Counted from the stretch's first letter, positions 16,510 to 25,927 are shown. The stretch: DNA of 64,000 bases from Thermohalobaculum sp965263335 (GCA_965263335.1 CBDHHE010000001.1:62001-126000); one strand, 5' to 3'. Made by a program: numbers and translations. The notes: a model not told the origin generated them from the letters alone.

Positions 16510-17940
16510 ATGACACTGGCGCCGCACCACTCGGAAACCGATGCACTCGAGGGCCTTCGATCGATCGCTGGTCCCGCAGCGGTCTGTCCGGAGGAGGCAA
16601 CCGGTGCCTATCTGCGCGAGCCACGTGATCGCTATCAGGGTCGGGCCGCTCTCGTGCTGCGCCCGGATTGCACCGAGATGGTTGCCGCCATTGTCCGCCA
16701 TTGCGCCGCCCACCGGCTGCCCATCGTGCCCTATGGCGGCGGCACCGGTCTGGTCGGGGGGCAGGTCTCACCAGACGGTGCGGCACCGGTCGTGGTCTCG
16801 CTGGACCGGATGTCGCGGATACGCGCGGTCCTGCCGGACGACAACGCGCTGATCGCCGAGGCCGGCGTGATCCTCGAGGACATCCAGCGTGCCGCCGAAG
16901 AGGCGGGGCGGTTGTTTCCCCTGTCGTTGGCGGCCCAGGGGTCATGCCGGATCGGCGGCAATCTTGCGACCAACGCGGGCGGTGTTCAGGTGCTGCGTTA
17001 CGGCAATGCGCGCGATCTCTGCCTCGGCCTCGAGGCGGTGCTGCCGGACGGTCAGATTCTCCACGGGCTGAGGACGCTGCGCAAGGACAACACCGGCTAC
17101 GACCTCCGCCATCTGCTGATCGGCTCGGAAGGCACGCTCGGAATCATCACGGCGGCGGCGCTGAAGCTGTTCCCACGCCCGGGAGAGACGGCGACCGCGA
17201 TGCTGGCAGTGTCGGGGCCAGGCGATGCCGTGCGCCTGCTCCATGCACTGCGGGAGAGGTTGGGCGATCAGATCACCGCCTTCGAGCTGATCGACGGGCG
17301 CGGCATCGGGTTCGTGCGTCAGTTCTTCCCGGACATCACCGATCCCCTGGCGCCCGCACCGGCGTGGCGGGTGCTGGTCGAATGCACAGGCGCTGGCGCG
17401 TCCGGTCTGGTCGAGAGTGTCGAGGACGCGCTTGCCGCCACGATCGAAGCGGGACTTGTGCAGGACGGCGTGCTGGCAAGTTCCGAAGCTCAGCGCCGGG
17501 CAATGTGGCACCTGCGCGAGACCATCCCGGAGGCGAACAGGAAGCGCGGGGCGATCGCGAGCCATGACATCTCGGTCCCCGTGAGCCGGATTGCCGAGTT
17601 TGTCGAGGACGGGGCTGCAGCCATCGCCCGCCTGGATGCCTCCCTGGTTGTCAATTGCTTCGGGCATGTGGGGGACGGAAACCTGCACTACAATCTTTTC
17701 CCGCCCGCGGGCCAGGGGAAGGAAGCCTATACTGCTCTTCGTGGGGCGATCAGCCGGGCGGTTCACGATCTGGTGGCGAGCCATGACGGCTCGATCAGTG
17801 CCGAACACGGGATCGGGCGCCTGAAAACCGCTGAGCTCAACCGGTACGGCGATCCCGCCAAGCTTTCGGTGATGCGTGCGGTGAAAGCGGCTCTCGACCC
17901 CCACAACATCATGAACCCGGGCGCTGTTCTCAGCCTCTGA
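16510..17940 (+). CDS. FAD-linked D-2-hydroxyacid dehydrogenase (D2HGDH/GlcD family)
   Basis: The 476-residue flavoprotein oxidises a D-2-hydroxyacid such as D-2-hydroxyglutarate or D-lactate/glycolate and passes electrons to a quinone or ETF. Its PCMH-type FAD domain has VPYGGGTGLVGGQ, IGGNLATNAGG and GSEGTLGIITAA; the C-terminal domain has the metal-linked CFGHVGDGNLHYN and SAEHGIGRLK motifs. The whole set and the length fit the D-2-hydroxyglutarate dehydrogenase group better than GlcD with its separate GlcE, which is absent here. It is followed by a non-coding stretch holding a large palindrome. Confidence 0.92.
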   Translation: MTLAPHHSETDALEGLRSIAGPAAVCPEEATGAYLREPRDRYQGRAALVLRPDCTEMVAAIVRHCAAHRLPIVPYGGGTGLVGGQVSPDGAAPVVVSLDRMSRIRAVLPDDNALIAEAGVILEDIQRAAEEAGRLFPLSLAAQGSCRIGGNLATNAGGVQVLRYGNARDLCLGLEAVLPDGQILHGLRTLRKDNTGYDLRHLLIGSEGTLGIITAAALKLFPRPGETATAMLAVSGPGDAVRLLHALRERLGDQITAFELIDGRGIGFVRQFFPDITDPLAPAPAWRVLVECTGAGASGLVESVEDALAATIEAGLVQDGVLASSEAQRRAMWHLRETIPEANRKRGAIASHDISVPVSRIAEFVEDGAAAIARLDASLVVNCFGHVGDGNLHYNLFPPAGQGKEAYTALRGAISRAVHDLVASHDGSISAEHGIGRLKTAELNRYGDPAKLSVMRAVKAALDPHNIMNPGAVLSL

Positions 17941-18026
17941 TCAGCTTTGCGCTGTCCTGCGTGTGAAAATGGCCATGCACAGGTCTTTCACATCAGGACT
18001 GTGTGCTCCGCACACACCCCATTCTG

Positions 18027-18107
18027 CGACCCGGCCCCGCCCCCGCCCCCCGCACCACCATGCGCGTCGCGCATGGTGGTGCGGGGGGCGGGGGCGGGGC
18101 CGGGTCG
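18027..18107. repeat. Perfect palindrome: two 40-bp arms with a 1-base centre
   Basis: Positions 18027-18066 are the exact reverse complement of 18068-18107, with T18067 as the centre; pairing breaks at 18026/18108. The outer 27 bp of each arm are almost all G-C; the inner part contains ACCACCATGCGCG. It lies between a stop at 17940 and a start at 18212. There is no T-run on either side, so it is not an ordinary terminator. A short hairpin (GTGTGC-TCC-GCACAC, 18001-18015) sits just upstream. As DNA it could extrude a cruciform; as RNA it would form a very stable hairpin. Confidence 0.95.
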
Positions 18108-18211
18108 GACCGCAGGTTCGAAACACAAATCGGCGCGCAACGCGCTGGACACGCGCGCAATGCGGCGCCATGAGTTGACAACATCGTTGCCCAGGAAGGA
18201 GATCGCCACAC

Positions 18212-19438
18212 ATGACCGCCTTTGACTTCGCGCCGCTCCTTGCCGAGAACCTGCCCCCCGCAGCCCAGCGCTGGTCGGGCTATCCCAAGTACAATTTCAT
18301 CGGCGGACACAACGCCCGCGAGGCGATCCCCGTCGAGGCGCTGATCGCGGCCGCCACCAGGCAGCTCTCCGAAAAGGGGCGTGAGCTTGCGACCTACAAC
18401 CTCGAAGGCGGTCCCCAGGGCATGCGCCAGCTGCGCGATGTCGTCGCCGAAAAGCTGAGACGCGACCGCCAGGTGGCGTGCGACCCGGATCAGGTGGTGA
18501 TCACATCCGGCTCGCTCCAGGGCCTCGATCTGGTCAACACGCTGCTTCTCGGCCCCGGCGATACCGTTCTGATCGAAGAGTTCACCTATGGCGGCATGCT
18601 CTCCAAGATCCACCGCAAGGGGGCGAAAACAATCGGTATGCCGCTCGACGCACACGGCATCCGTCTCGACGCGCTCGAGCAGATCCTCACCGATCTTCAG
18701 TCGAAAGGCATCTCGCCCAAGTATCTCTACACCATCCCGACGGTGCAGAATCCGACCGGATCGATCATGCCGCTCGAGCGCCGCGAGGGGCTTCTGGCGC
18801 TGGCGCGCCGCTTCGGCGTGCCGATCTTCGAGGACGAATGCTATGCCGATCTCATCTGGGACGGTGATTGGCCGCCCGCGTTGCGCGGCCTGGACGACCG
18901 CGGTCAGGTCATCCACATCGGGTCCTTTTCCAAGACCCTAGCGCCGGCATTGCGGCTCGGCTATCTGGTGGCCGACTGGGCGGTGATCTCGCGGCTGCTG
19001 CCGCTGAAGGGCGACGCGGGAACCGGCGCCATCGAGCAGATGGTGGTCGCCGACTACTTCGGATCTCATTTCAGCGCGCATGTGAAGGCGCTGGTGCCCC
19101 GGCTCGAAGCCAAGCTTGATCTGATGATCGAAGCGGTCTCGCGCGAGTTCGGCACCTCCGCGAGCTTTGAGCGTCCGAAGGGCGGCATCTTCTTCTGGAT
19201 CACCCTGGCCGAGCCCGTAGACACTTCGGTCCTCTATCAGGCCGCCATCGCCGAAGGCGTACACTTCAATGCAGGCGCCGAATGGGCCGCAGACCCCGCA
19301 AACGGCACACGTCATTTGAGGCTGTGTTTCGCGCTCGCCTCGGAAACCGAGATCAACGAGGGCATCGCCAAGCTCGCCGAGATCTGCCACCGCGAATTCG
19401 GCGTCCCCGTGCGCAGCGCCAACGTGGCCCGGGACTAG
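18212..19438 (+). CDS. Class I PLP aminotransferase (2-aminoadipate transaminase/MocR-like subgroup)
   Basis: The 408-residue enzyme has the fold-type I elements: ATYNLEGGPQGMRQLR near residue 60, VITSGSLQGLDL (PLP phosphate contact), the PTVQNPTG segment with Asn180, and the Schiff-base lysine in GSFSKTLAPALRLGY (Lys241). The subgroup includes LysN-type 2-aminoadipate and multisubstrate aminotransferases; the amino-acid substrate is not determined. AAGGAG is seven bases upstream of the ATG. It converges on the flavoprotein gene with a 4-base overlap. Confidence 0.9.
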   Translation: MTAFDFAPLLAENLPPAAQRWSGYPKYNFIGGHNAREAIPVEALIAAATRQLSEKGRELATYNLEGGPQGMRQLRDVVAEKLRRDRQVACDPDQVVITSGSLQGLDLVNTLLLGPGDTVLIEEFTYGGMLSKIHRKGAKTIGMPLDAHGIRLDALEQILTDLQSKGISPKYLYTIPTVQNPTGSIMPLERREGLLALARRFGVPIFEDECYADLIWDGDWPPALRGLDDRGQVIHIGSFSKTLAPALRLGYLVADWAVISRLLPLKGDAGTGAIEQMVVADYFGSHFSAHVKALVPRLEAKLDLMIEAVSREFGTSASFERPKGGIFFWITLAEPVDTSVLYQAAIAEGVHFNAGAEWAADPANGTRHLRLCFALASETEINEGIAKLAEICHREFGVPVRSANVARD

Positions 19439-21843
19439 GCGCGGACCCGCCGGTTCTCGGCATCATAGCGGCACGGCACCACCACCTCGGCGGGCAAGGC
19501 ATCGCCCAGGACCAGCACATCGAGTTGCGTGCCTTCGCCGGCGAGGTCGGCATCGACGAATGCCATCGCCAGGTTCTCGCGGACCCGGTATCCCCAGGCC
19601 GCGGACGTCACGGTCCCCACAACTCTCGCGCCCGAGAGCACCGAGTCGCCTGGTTGCGCAGGTGCCGCCTCGGACGCGATCCGCAGGCTCACGAACCGCC
19701 GACGTGGTGACGCGCGACCGGACAAGGCTGACCGCCCGGGAAAATCCGGCTTTGTCAGGTCCACGAAACGCTCGAGCGCGCTTTCGAACGGGTCGTACTC
19801 GGTGATCAGATCGGCCTTCCAGTGACGGTAACCCTTCTCGATCCGCATGGACTCGACCGCATGAAGACCAAACGGCGCGATCCCGTGAGCCTCCCCGGCC
19901 GCCCGCAGCGCCGAGTAGACCGCCTGCGCCTGCTCGGCAGGCACGTGCAGCTCCCAGGCAAGCTCGCCGGAATAGCTGACCGACATCGCGATCGCCGCGA
20001 CATGGCCCACGAACACCCGGCGCACCGAAAGCCAGGGGAACGCCTCTGCCGACCAGTCCGTGCGCGGCGCCGCGGCTTGCAGGGTGGCACGTGAGCGGGG
20101 TCCTGCAACCAGCAAGATTGTGTGGCTTTGGGTCAATGCGCGGAGCGTCACCGATCCGTCGGCGGGCAAGTGCGCCGTCAGCCAGTCCCAGTCATGGCGT
20201 GTTGCGGCCGCGGCCGAGCCATACCACACCCGGTCCTCGTCCAAGAGCGCGACCGTCGCCTCACCCGCGACCATGCCGCGCCCGCTCAGGAAATAGCCGA
20301 GCCCGACCTTGCCCACGCGTTTCGGGAGACGCCCGCAGAACAGCCCGTCCAGCCAGTCGCGCCCACCCGCCCCGGCAATCTCGATCCGGTTGAAGCCGTT
20401 CACCTCGGCAATGCCGACGCGCTCCGAGACGGCCTGCACTTCGGCTGCGACCCGATCATGCCAGCCGGGCCACCGGAACGACGGGCGATCCTCGCCAGCC
20501 TCACCGAAAAACGCCACCCGCTCCCAGCCGTCCACGGTTGCGAATTGCGCCCCTTCGCCCGCGAGGACCGGTGTCAGAGGGGTCGTACGCACCGGACGAC
20601 CGGCGGGGCGGTGCTCGTGGGGCAGGTGGAACCGGAACTCGTTCTGATAGTCCTCGATGGCCTTCAGCGCCGTGTATTCCTCGGTGGCCCAGTCGCCAAA
20701 CCGGCGCGGGTCGAGCGCCCAGGTGTCCCAGAGCGCCTCGCCGTGCACGATCTGCTGGGCCAGCAGCCAGCCATGCCCGCCCCCCTCGCCAAGACCCGCC
20801 CGCAGGCCGGTGATGCACCAGGCGTTGCGCCGGCCCGCGATGCGCCCGACCAGAGGCACCCCGTCTGGCGTATAGGTGATCGGTCCGTTGACGATCGTGT
20901 GGATGCCGGTCTCGGTCAGACACGGCAGGCGCTCGAACACGTTTTCCAGCACCGGCAACACCCGGTCCGGGTCATTCGGACAGAGCGCGTTGGTGAAGCC
21001 AGGGTCGATGCCGTCGAGCCCCCATGTGCGGCAGTCCTGCTCGTAGAAGCCGACCAGCAGGCCCTGCTTTTCCTGGCGACAGTAGAAGTCGTCCGTCGGG
21101 CAGCGGATCAGGGGCATCCGATGGCCCGCATCCGCGATCTCCGGGATCGGCTCGGTCAGGAAGTACTGATGCTCCATCGAGGCGACGGGCAGCGCGGTCC
21201 CCATCATTGCCGCCACCTCGTTGCAGCGATAGCCGCCCGCGTTCACCACATGCTCGGCATCGATGTCGCCCCGGCTGGTGTGCACGGTCCAGCCGCCATC
21301 CCGTGCGGTCAGTCCGGTCACGGGCGTGTGCCGGTGGACTTCGGCACCGGCCTTGCGTGCGCGCCGTGCCAGCGCCTGGCAAAGCTGGGCCGGATCGATG
21401 TCACCGTCGAACGGGTCCCAGAGAGCGCCCAGCACGCCGTCGGTGGTGATCAGCGGATGCCGGCGGGCGCATTCCGCCGCATCGATCAGCTCGTACTCCA
21501 CCCCCATGCCCAGGGCCATGGACTGAAAGTGGCGATAGCCGTCCATGTGCCACCGGGCCGAAGCGAGCCGCAGGCCGCCATCGCCGTGGTGGTAGTTGAT
21601 GGGATACTCGGGATCGTCGGCAAGTTCCTTGTAGAGCCGGATGGAGTGGCTCTTCAGGCCCACCATCACCTGAATGGCGCCGAAGTTGGTGACCTGTGCC
21701 GCGGAGTGCCACGTGGTGCCGGAGGTGAGCTCATCGCGCTCGAGCAGCATCACATCCGTCCAACCTTCCTCGGTCAGGTGGTAGAGCGTCGAGCAGCCGG
21801 CAATCCCGCCCCCGATCACCACGACCCGTGCTGTCGATCTCAT
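19435..21843 (-). CDS. Dimethylglycine/sarcosine dehydrogenase-like FAD-GcvT fusion
   Basis: An 802-residue two-part flavoprotein. Residues about 1-390 are a DAO-type FAD domain with VVIGGGIAGCSTLYHL and SGTTWHSAAQ, where the Trp-His matches the covalent-FAD histidine of dimethylglycine dehydrogenase. Residues about 400-800 form FAO-linker and GcvT-like aminomethyltransferase domains, with YSGELAWELHVP and GLHAVESMRIEKGYRHW typical of tetrahydrofolate-binding domains. It probably oxidatively demethylates a methylated amine and transfers the one-carbon unit to THF. GGGAGGG precedes the start. It is divergent from the mttB-like gene, about 170 bases away, suggesting a joint methylamine/betaine role. 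Confidence 0.9.
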   Translation of the reverse strand: MRSTARVVVIGGGIAGCSTLYHLTEEGWTDVMLLERDELTSGTTWHSAAQVTNFGAIQVMVGLKSHSIRLYKELADDPEYPINYHHGDGGLRLASARWHMDGYRHFQSMALGMGVEYELIDAAECARRHPLITTDGVLGALWDPFDGDIDPAQLCQALARRARKAGAEVHRHTPVTGLTARDGGWTVHTSRGDIDAEHVVNAGGYRCNEVAAMMGTALPVASMEHQYFLTEPIPEIADAGHRMPLIRCPTDDFYCRQEKQGLLVGFYEQDCRTWGLDGIDPGFTNALCPNDPDRVLPVLENVFERLPCLTETGIHTIVNGPITYTPDGVPLVGRIAGRRNAWCITGLRAGLGEGGGHGWLLAQQIVHGEALWDTWALDPRRFGDWATEEYTALKAIEDYQNEFRFHLPHEHRPAGRPVRTTPLTPVLAGEGAQFATVDGWERVAFFGEAGEDRPSFRWPGWHDRVAAEVQAVSERVGIAEVNGFNRIEIAGAGGRDWLDGLFCGRLPKRVGKVGLGYFLSGRGMVAGEATVALLDEDRVWYGSAAAATRHDWDWLTAHLPADGSVTLRALTQSHTILLVAGPRSRATLQAAAPRTDWSAEAFPWLSVRRVFVGHVAAIAMSVSYSGELAWELHVPAEQAQAVYSALRAAGEAHGIAPFGLHAVESMRIEKGYRHWKADLITEYDPFESALERFVDLTKPDFPGRSALSGRASPRRRFVSLRIASEAAPAQPGDSVLSGARVVGTVTSAAWGYRVRENLAMAFVDADLAGEGTQLDVLVLGDALPAEVVVPCRYDAENRRVRA

Positions 21844-22015
21844 CCGGCCCTCCCGCCTGTGTGCGCCAACCCTCAGCTGACGCCGCTCTCCCGGTCAAGC
21901 ACCACGCGACGCGCGCGGAAAATCCGAAGGAAGGCTTCGCAAACCACGAACATCGCGCACAGGGCTTGTGTCACGGCGCGACCACCAGCACTGTGGGATG
22001 GAGCGAGGAGGCCGC

Positions 22016-23548
22016 ATGGCAAGTACCAGGACAGCGCGCCGGTCGGGTGGGCGTGCGGCGCGGGTCGCCGCACGGAGCGCCCCGGAACCGCAGGTCAATC
22101 CAGCCCCGCCCGGGCAACGCGGCGGTGCCTACCGACCGCTCTCGGAGCCGGACCTTCAGACCATCCATCGCGCCGCCCTTGATCTGCTGGCCGATCTCGG
22201 CATGGGGGAGGCACCGCCCGCTCTGGTCGAGGCCGCCTGCGCCCGCGGTGCCGAGGTCAACGGACTCGGCAGGCTGTGCTTTCCGCGCGCGCTGGTCGAA
22301 GACATCGTGGCGCAAGCCCCGAAGACGCTGGTGCTGCACGGGCGCGATCCCAAGCACGACATCGAGATCGGCGGCGCACGGGTGCTCTTTGGCACCGGCG
22401 GTGCTGCGGTCCAGACGCTCGACATCGACACCGGTCGCTACCGTCCGGCGACCCTGCGCGACCTCTACGACTTCGCGCGACTGGCGGATCGGCTGTCGAA
22501 CATCTCATGGTTCACCCGCTGCTCGGTCGCAACGGATGTGCCGGACATTCGCGAACTCGACCTCAACACGGTGTTCGCGATTGTTAAGGGCACGTCCAAG
22601 CCGGTTGGCACCTCGATCACCGTCGGCGCGCATGTCGCACCGGTCGTCGAGATGCTGGACATCGCCATGGGCGGCGCGGGGCGCTTTGCCGAACGGCCGT
22701 GCCTGAAGGTGCACATCTCCCCTGTCGTCTCGCCGTTGCGCTATGGCGAGGATGCGGTGGACGTCACGCAGGCCTGCGTGGCCCACGGTGTGCCGATCAA
22801 CTGCATCATCGGGGCCCAGCCCGGCGCGACCGGCCCCGCGGTGCCGGCGAGCTTCCTCGTCCAGTCCCTGGCCGAGACCTTCGCAGGGCTGGCGCTGGTG
22901 CACGCCTTCGCACCTGGCCATCCGGTGATCTTCTCGAACTGGCCGCTCGTGGTCGATCTGCGCACGGGTGCCTTTGCCGGAGGCGGCCCCGAGAGCGCGC
23001 TTCTGAACGCGGCCGCCGCCCAGCTCTCGAACTGGCTCGGGTTGCCGTCCGGGGTGGCGTGCTCGATGAGCGATGCCAAGGCTGTAGACGCTCAGATGGG
23101 CGCCGAGAAAGCCTTGACCGCACTGTCGACCGCGCTTGCCGGGGCCAACATGATCTACGAGAGCGCGGGCATGATGGCGAGCCTGCTGGGTGCCAGCTTC
23201 GAGGCGTTCGTGCTGGACGACGAGATGCTGGGGACGATCTCGCGCGTGCTTCGCGGTGTCGAGGTGACGGATGAGACGCTCGGTCTCGACGCGATCCGCG
23301 CCACCGTGCTTGGGGAAGGCCACTTCCTCGGCGGCGCGGAGACGATGGCGGCAATGCAGCGCGACTACCTCTACCCGAGGCTGGCCGACCGGGATCCGCC
23401 CGTCACCTGGGCGGAGAAGGGGTCGGCGGATGCCTGGAGCCGGGCCCGGGACAAAGCGCGCACCACCCTGGCCGAGCATCATCCGACACATCTCTCGGCA
23501 AAGGCCGAGGCCGAGATCCGCGGCAAGTTTCCGATCCGGCTGCCATAG
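22016..23548 (+). CDS. Non-pyrrolysine MttB-superfamily (trimethylamine methyltransferase-like) protein
   Basis: A 510-residue member of the corrinoid-dependent methyltransferase superfamily COG5598. There is no in-frame amber codon, so it lacks pyrrolysine and belongs with the glycine-betaine-type methyltransferases rather than true trimethylamine MttB. Characteristic stretches include YRPLSEPDLQTIHRAALD near the N-terminus, LFGTGGAAVQTLD, and SDAKAVDAQMGAEKAL. The first 40 residues are basic and low-complexity. I chose ATG 22016 for its AGGAGG site four bases upstream; ATG 21998 is also in frame. No corrinoid protein gene is nearby, so methyl acceptor and activity are open. Confidence 0.87.
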   Translation: MASTRTARRSGGRAARVAARSAPEPQVNPAPPGQRGGAYRPLSEPDLQTIHRAALDLLADLGMGEAPPALVEAACARGAEVNGLGRLCFPRALVEDIVAQAPKTLVLHGRDPKHDIEIGGARVLFGTGGAAVQTLDIDTGRYRPATLRDLYDFARLADRLSNISWFTRCSVATDVPDIRELDLNTVFAIVKGTSKPVGTSITVGAHVAPVVEMLDIAMGGAGRFAERPCLKVHISPVVSPLRYGEDAVDVTQACVAHGVPINCIIGAQPGATGPAVPASFLVQSLAETFAGLALVHAFAPGHPVIFSNWPLVVDLRTGAFAGGGPESALLNAAAAQLSNWLGLPSGVACSMSDAKAVDAQMGAEKALTALSTALAGANMIYESAGMMASLLGASFEAFVLDDEMLGTISRVLRGVEVTDETLGLDAIRATVLGEGHFLGGAETMAAMQRDYLYPRLADRDPPVTWAEKGSADAWSRARDKARTTLAEHHPTHLSAKAEAEIRGKFPIRLP

Positions 23549-23575
23549 ACGTCAACCCGGCGCAGACACCGCGCG

Positions 23576-24586
23576 TCAGACCCGCAGCTTGCGTTCGGGA
23601 CCCGCGGCCTCCGGCGGCCCGCCCTCGATGCGCAGGGCACCCGAAAGCCACGGCATCGCGGAAATCGCCGGCGCGACGATGCTCGCCTCGGCAAGCGTGC
23701 GCGCAGCCTGCGCCGCCTGGGCCGGCACGGCACCAAGCAGATCCCGCCGTGCGTAGAGCGTGATCTTGCGGGCGAAGGCCTTGAAGGGCAGCGGATGGGC
23801 GTCGAGCGTGGCACTCATGGTCCCCGCACGGCGCAATGCCAAGGGCGTGGTCACGGCCCAGCCGCCGCTTCGCTCGACCATCGCCAGAAGCGCCTGGCTC
23901 GACTCGAACTCGAAGGTGTGCGCTGGCGCAAGGCGCAACCGGCGCAGTTGGCGGGCAATCTGCTGGCCGATGAGCTGGCCGGTGGCATAGCGCACCATGG
24001 GGGCCGCCATCACGGCCTCGAGCGCGTCTGCGCCCGGGCGGATCAACCCCGGCGCGGTGACCAGGATGAACGGATCGCGCAGGATCGCATGCTGCTCGAC
24101 CCAGTCAGGCGGGGCCGACACTTCGGCTGCCAGAACCAGATCGACGGCCCGTTGCTCGAGGTCGGCGAAATTCTGGTGGCTCGGCCCGGCACGGACAGTG
24201 AACCCGCATCCCGGCAGGCTCTCGGCAAGACCTAGGACGAGCGCGGGTGTCACCTCGGCATCGAATTCCTCGATCACCGCAAGCCTGAGCGCCGGGAGCC
24301 GCGCCATGTCATGCTCGGCAAGCTCGGTCTGCGCGCGCAGGCTCTCGTCCAGGATCGCCAGCGCCCGGCGCTGAAAGAGATACCCCGCCGGGGTGAGCGC
24401 CATGGGCCGTGCCGCCCGGTCGACCAGCTGGGCGCCCAGCGCCAGCTCGAGATTGCTCAGCTGCTGAGAGATCGACGAGACCCCTGCCCCGAGCCTGCGT
24501 GCCGCGCCAGCCATCGACCCCTCGTCGACGATCGCGACAAAGACCTCGATGGCCCGCAGTGTCAGGCGCGGCCTTTCCCGGGTCAC
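23576..24586 (-). CDS. LysR-family transcriptional regulator
   Basis: A 336-residue regulator. The N-terminal winged helix-turn-helix covers residues about 8-67 (AIEVFVAIVDEGSMAGAARRLGA, SSISQQLSNLE), followed by the linker helix and a substrate-binding effector domain. The start is GTG at 24586, three bases after the stop of the DUF1445 gene, so the two are co-transcribed. Targets are probably neighbours: its own operon or the methyl-transfer genes at 19435-23548. No operator could be assigned. Confidence 0.92.
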   Translation of the reverse strand: MTRERPRLTLRAIEVFVAIVDEGSMAGAARRLGAGVSSISQQLSNLELALGAQLVDRAARPMALTPAGYLFQRRALAILDESLRAQTELAEHDMARLPALRLAVIEEFDAEVTPALVLGLAESLPGCGFTVRAGPSHQNFADLEQRAVDLVLAAEVSAPPDWVEQHAILRDPFILVTAPGLIRPGADALEAVMAAPMVRYATGQLIGQQIARQLRRLRLAPAHTFEFESSQALLAMVERSGGWAVTTPLALRRAGTMSATLDAHPLPFKAFARKITLYARRDLLGAVPAQAAQAARTLAEASIVAPAISAMPWLSGALRIEGGPPEAAGPERKLRV

Positions 24587-24589
24587 GGA

Positions 24590-25432
24590 CTACTCGGCCG
24601 CGGAAACGGCGATCCGGCCGGCCAGCATCTCGGGCGGGATGACCGGCGCACGGTCCTCGGGCGCATCCGTCACCAGCATGCGCCCCGGCGTATGGGTGAT
24701 GCACAGCGCCGGCCGCGCCTCGGCGAGCACGTTCTGCGGCGTGACCCCGCATGCCCAGAACACCGGCTCTTCGCCCGGGCGGAAGTCGGTCGGGTCGCCC
24801 CAGTCGGGCCGGTTGACATCTTCGATGCCGATCTCGGCCGGATCGCCCACATGCACCGGTTCGCCGTGCGCGTGCGGATAGCCGCTGCAAATCGTGCGCA
24901 CCTGAGCGATCTGGCCCGAGGGAACCGGACGCATCGAGACCACCATCTCCCCCGCAAACGGTCCGGACCGCGTCAGCGACAGGTTGGTGCGGTACATCGA
25001 GACCGTGCGGTTGTCGGCGATGTGGCGCAACTCGATCCCGGCCTCGATCAGCGCGCGCTCGAAGGTGAACGAGCAGCCGAGCGCAAAAGCCACCATATCG
25101 TCCTGCCAGAGCCCGGTGATGTCGGAGACGGCCCCGTCCAGCGCGCCCCCGCGGTAGATGTTGTAGCTCGGCACATCGGTGCGAATGTCGATCTCGCCCA
25201 GCATCGGGAGCGCCGGATTGCCGGGGCGCGACAGGCCGACCAGCGGGCATGGCTGGCTGTTCCTGAGACAGAACGCGAGAAAATCATCGGCGTGCTCGTG
25301 ACCCAGGATGGCCAGATTGGCCTGCAGCCGTCCGGGTGCCAGACCGGCTGTCTGCCCGTCATATGCACCGCTGCGAATGGCCTCCCGGACCTGCTCCACC
25401 GGCTGGCCGATCAACTCTGCATGGCTGGTCAT
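24590..25432 (-). CDS. DUF1445/YcsI-family putative hydro-lyase
   Basis: The 280-residue protein matches the D-glutamate cyclase/YcsI family: GAYDGQTAGLAPGRLQANLAI at the N-terminus, FALGCSFTFERAL in the middle, and FWACGVTPQNV near the C-terminus with GRMLVTDA following. Family members are annotated as hydro-lyases; one group converts D-glutamate to 5-oxoproline. The ATG at 25432 has GAGG nine bases upstream; ATGs at 25438, 25441 and 25447 are also in frame. It leads the unit with the LysR regulator. Confidence 0.87.
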   Translation of the reverse strand: MTSHAELIGQPVEQVREAIRSGAYDGQTAGLAPGRLQANLAILGHEHADDFLAFCLRNSQPCPLVGLSRPGNPALPMLGEIDIRTDVPSYNIYRGGALDGAVSDITGLWQDDMVAFALGCSFTFERALIEAGIELRHIADNRTVSMYRTNLSLTRSGPFAGEMVVSMRPVPSGQIAQVRTICSGYPHAHGEPVHVGDPAEIGIEDVNRPDWGDPTDFRPGEEPVFWACGVTPQNVLAEARPALCITHTPGRMLVTDAPEDRAPVIPPEMLAGRIAVSAAE

Positions 25433-25501
25433 TGGCATCATCCTCATCCCGTCCGACTGCTGGCATGCTGCCTGTCCCCGGGGTCGCTGGCAAGCACCGC
25501 C

Positions 25502-25927
25502 TCAACGCGGCCAAAGGATCATCTGCGTGCAGCGAAAATGGGCCAGCAACTTGCCGTTGGCCTCATCGCTGACAGTGGCGTCCCAGACCTGGGTCGAGCG
25601 GCCCCTGTGCACCGGTGTCGCGACCGCGACAATCGCACCGTCCTTCGCCGTGCTCAGATGGTTCGAGGCGAGGTTCAGTGTCGTAAAGCCCGCGGCACCC
25701 TCAGGCAGCGCGCAGATCGTCCCGTAGCCGCAGCAGGTATCGGCCAGCGACACGATGGTGCCCGCGTGCACAAACCCGTTCCACGCGAAGACCGCGCGCG
25801 ACAGCACGACCCGGCCGCGGACCTCGTCGGCGTCGACCCTCAGAAACTCCATTCCCAGACGTCCTGGCAGATACTCGGCACCCCGGACGTTCCACGCCTC
25901 GAGCGTCTCCGGCACGTCAATCTTCAT
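25502..25927 (-). CDS. PaaI-type hotdog thioesterase
   Basis: A 141-residue single hotdog domain. The catalytic-loop region reads WNGFVHAGTIVSLADTCCGYG, close to the PaaI pattern (HGG replaced by HAG), followed by LNLASNHLST and GRSTQVWDATV. Such enzymes hydrolyse acyl- or aryl-CoA thioesters. AGAGGGT lies just upstream of the start at 25927. It is about 70 bases upstream of the DUF1445 gene on the same strand and may belong to that transcript. It is divergent from the TRAP operon. Confidence 0.88.
   Translation of the reverse strand: MKIDVPETLEAWNVRGAEYLPGRLGMEFLRVDADEVRGRVVLSRAVFAWNGFVHAGTIVSLADTCCGYGTICALPEGAAGFTTLNLASNHLSTAKDGAIVAVATPVHRGRSTQVWDATVSDEANGKLLAHFRCTQMILWPR

Noticed and set aside
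17962..17992. TGTGAAA/TTTCACA dyad after the hydroxyacid dehydrogenase gene as a terminator
   Set aside because: 7 bp with a 17-base loop and no T-run; could be chance.
18027..18107. Palindrome as a rho-independent terminator for the upstream dehydrogenase
   Set aside because: No T-run on either side, and the 40-bp stem is far longer than terminators; reported as an unexplained structure.
20122..22182. Long plus-strand open frame overlapping the DMGDH-like gene
   Set aside because: The opposite strand encodes a complete FAD-GcvT protein with all motifs; this frame is its shadow.
22016..23548. Possible pyrrolysine-containing trimethylamine methyltransferase
   Set aside because: No in-frame TAG occurs inside the gene and no pyl genes are present, so it belongs to the non-pyrrolysine branch.
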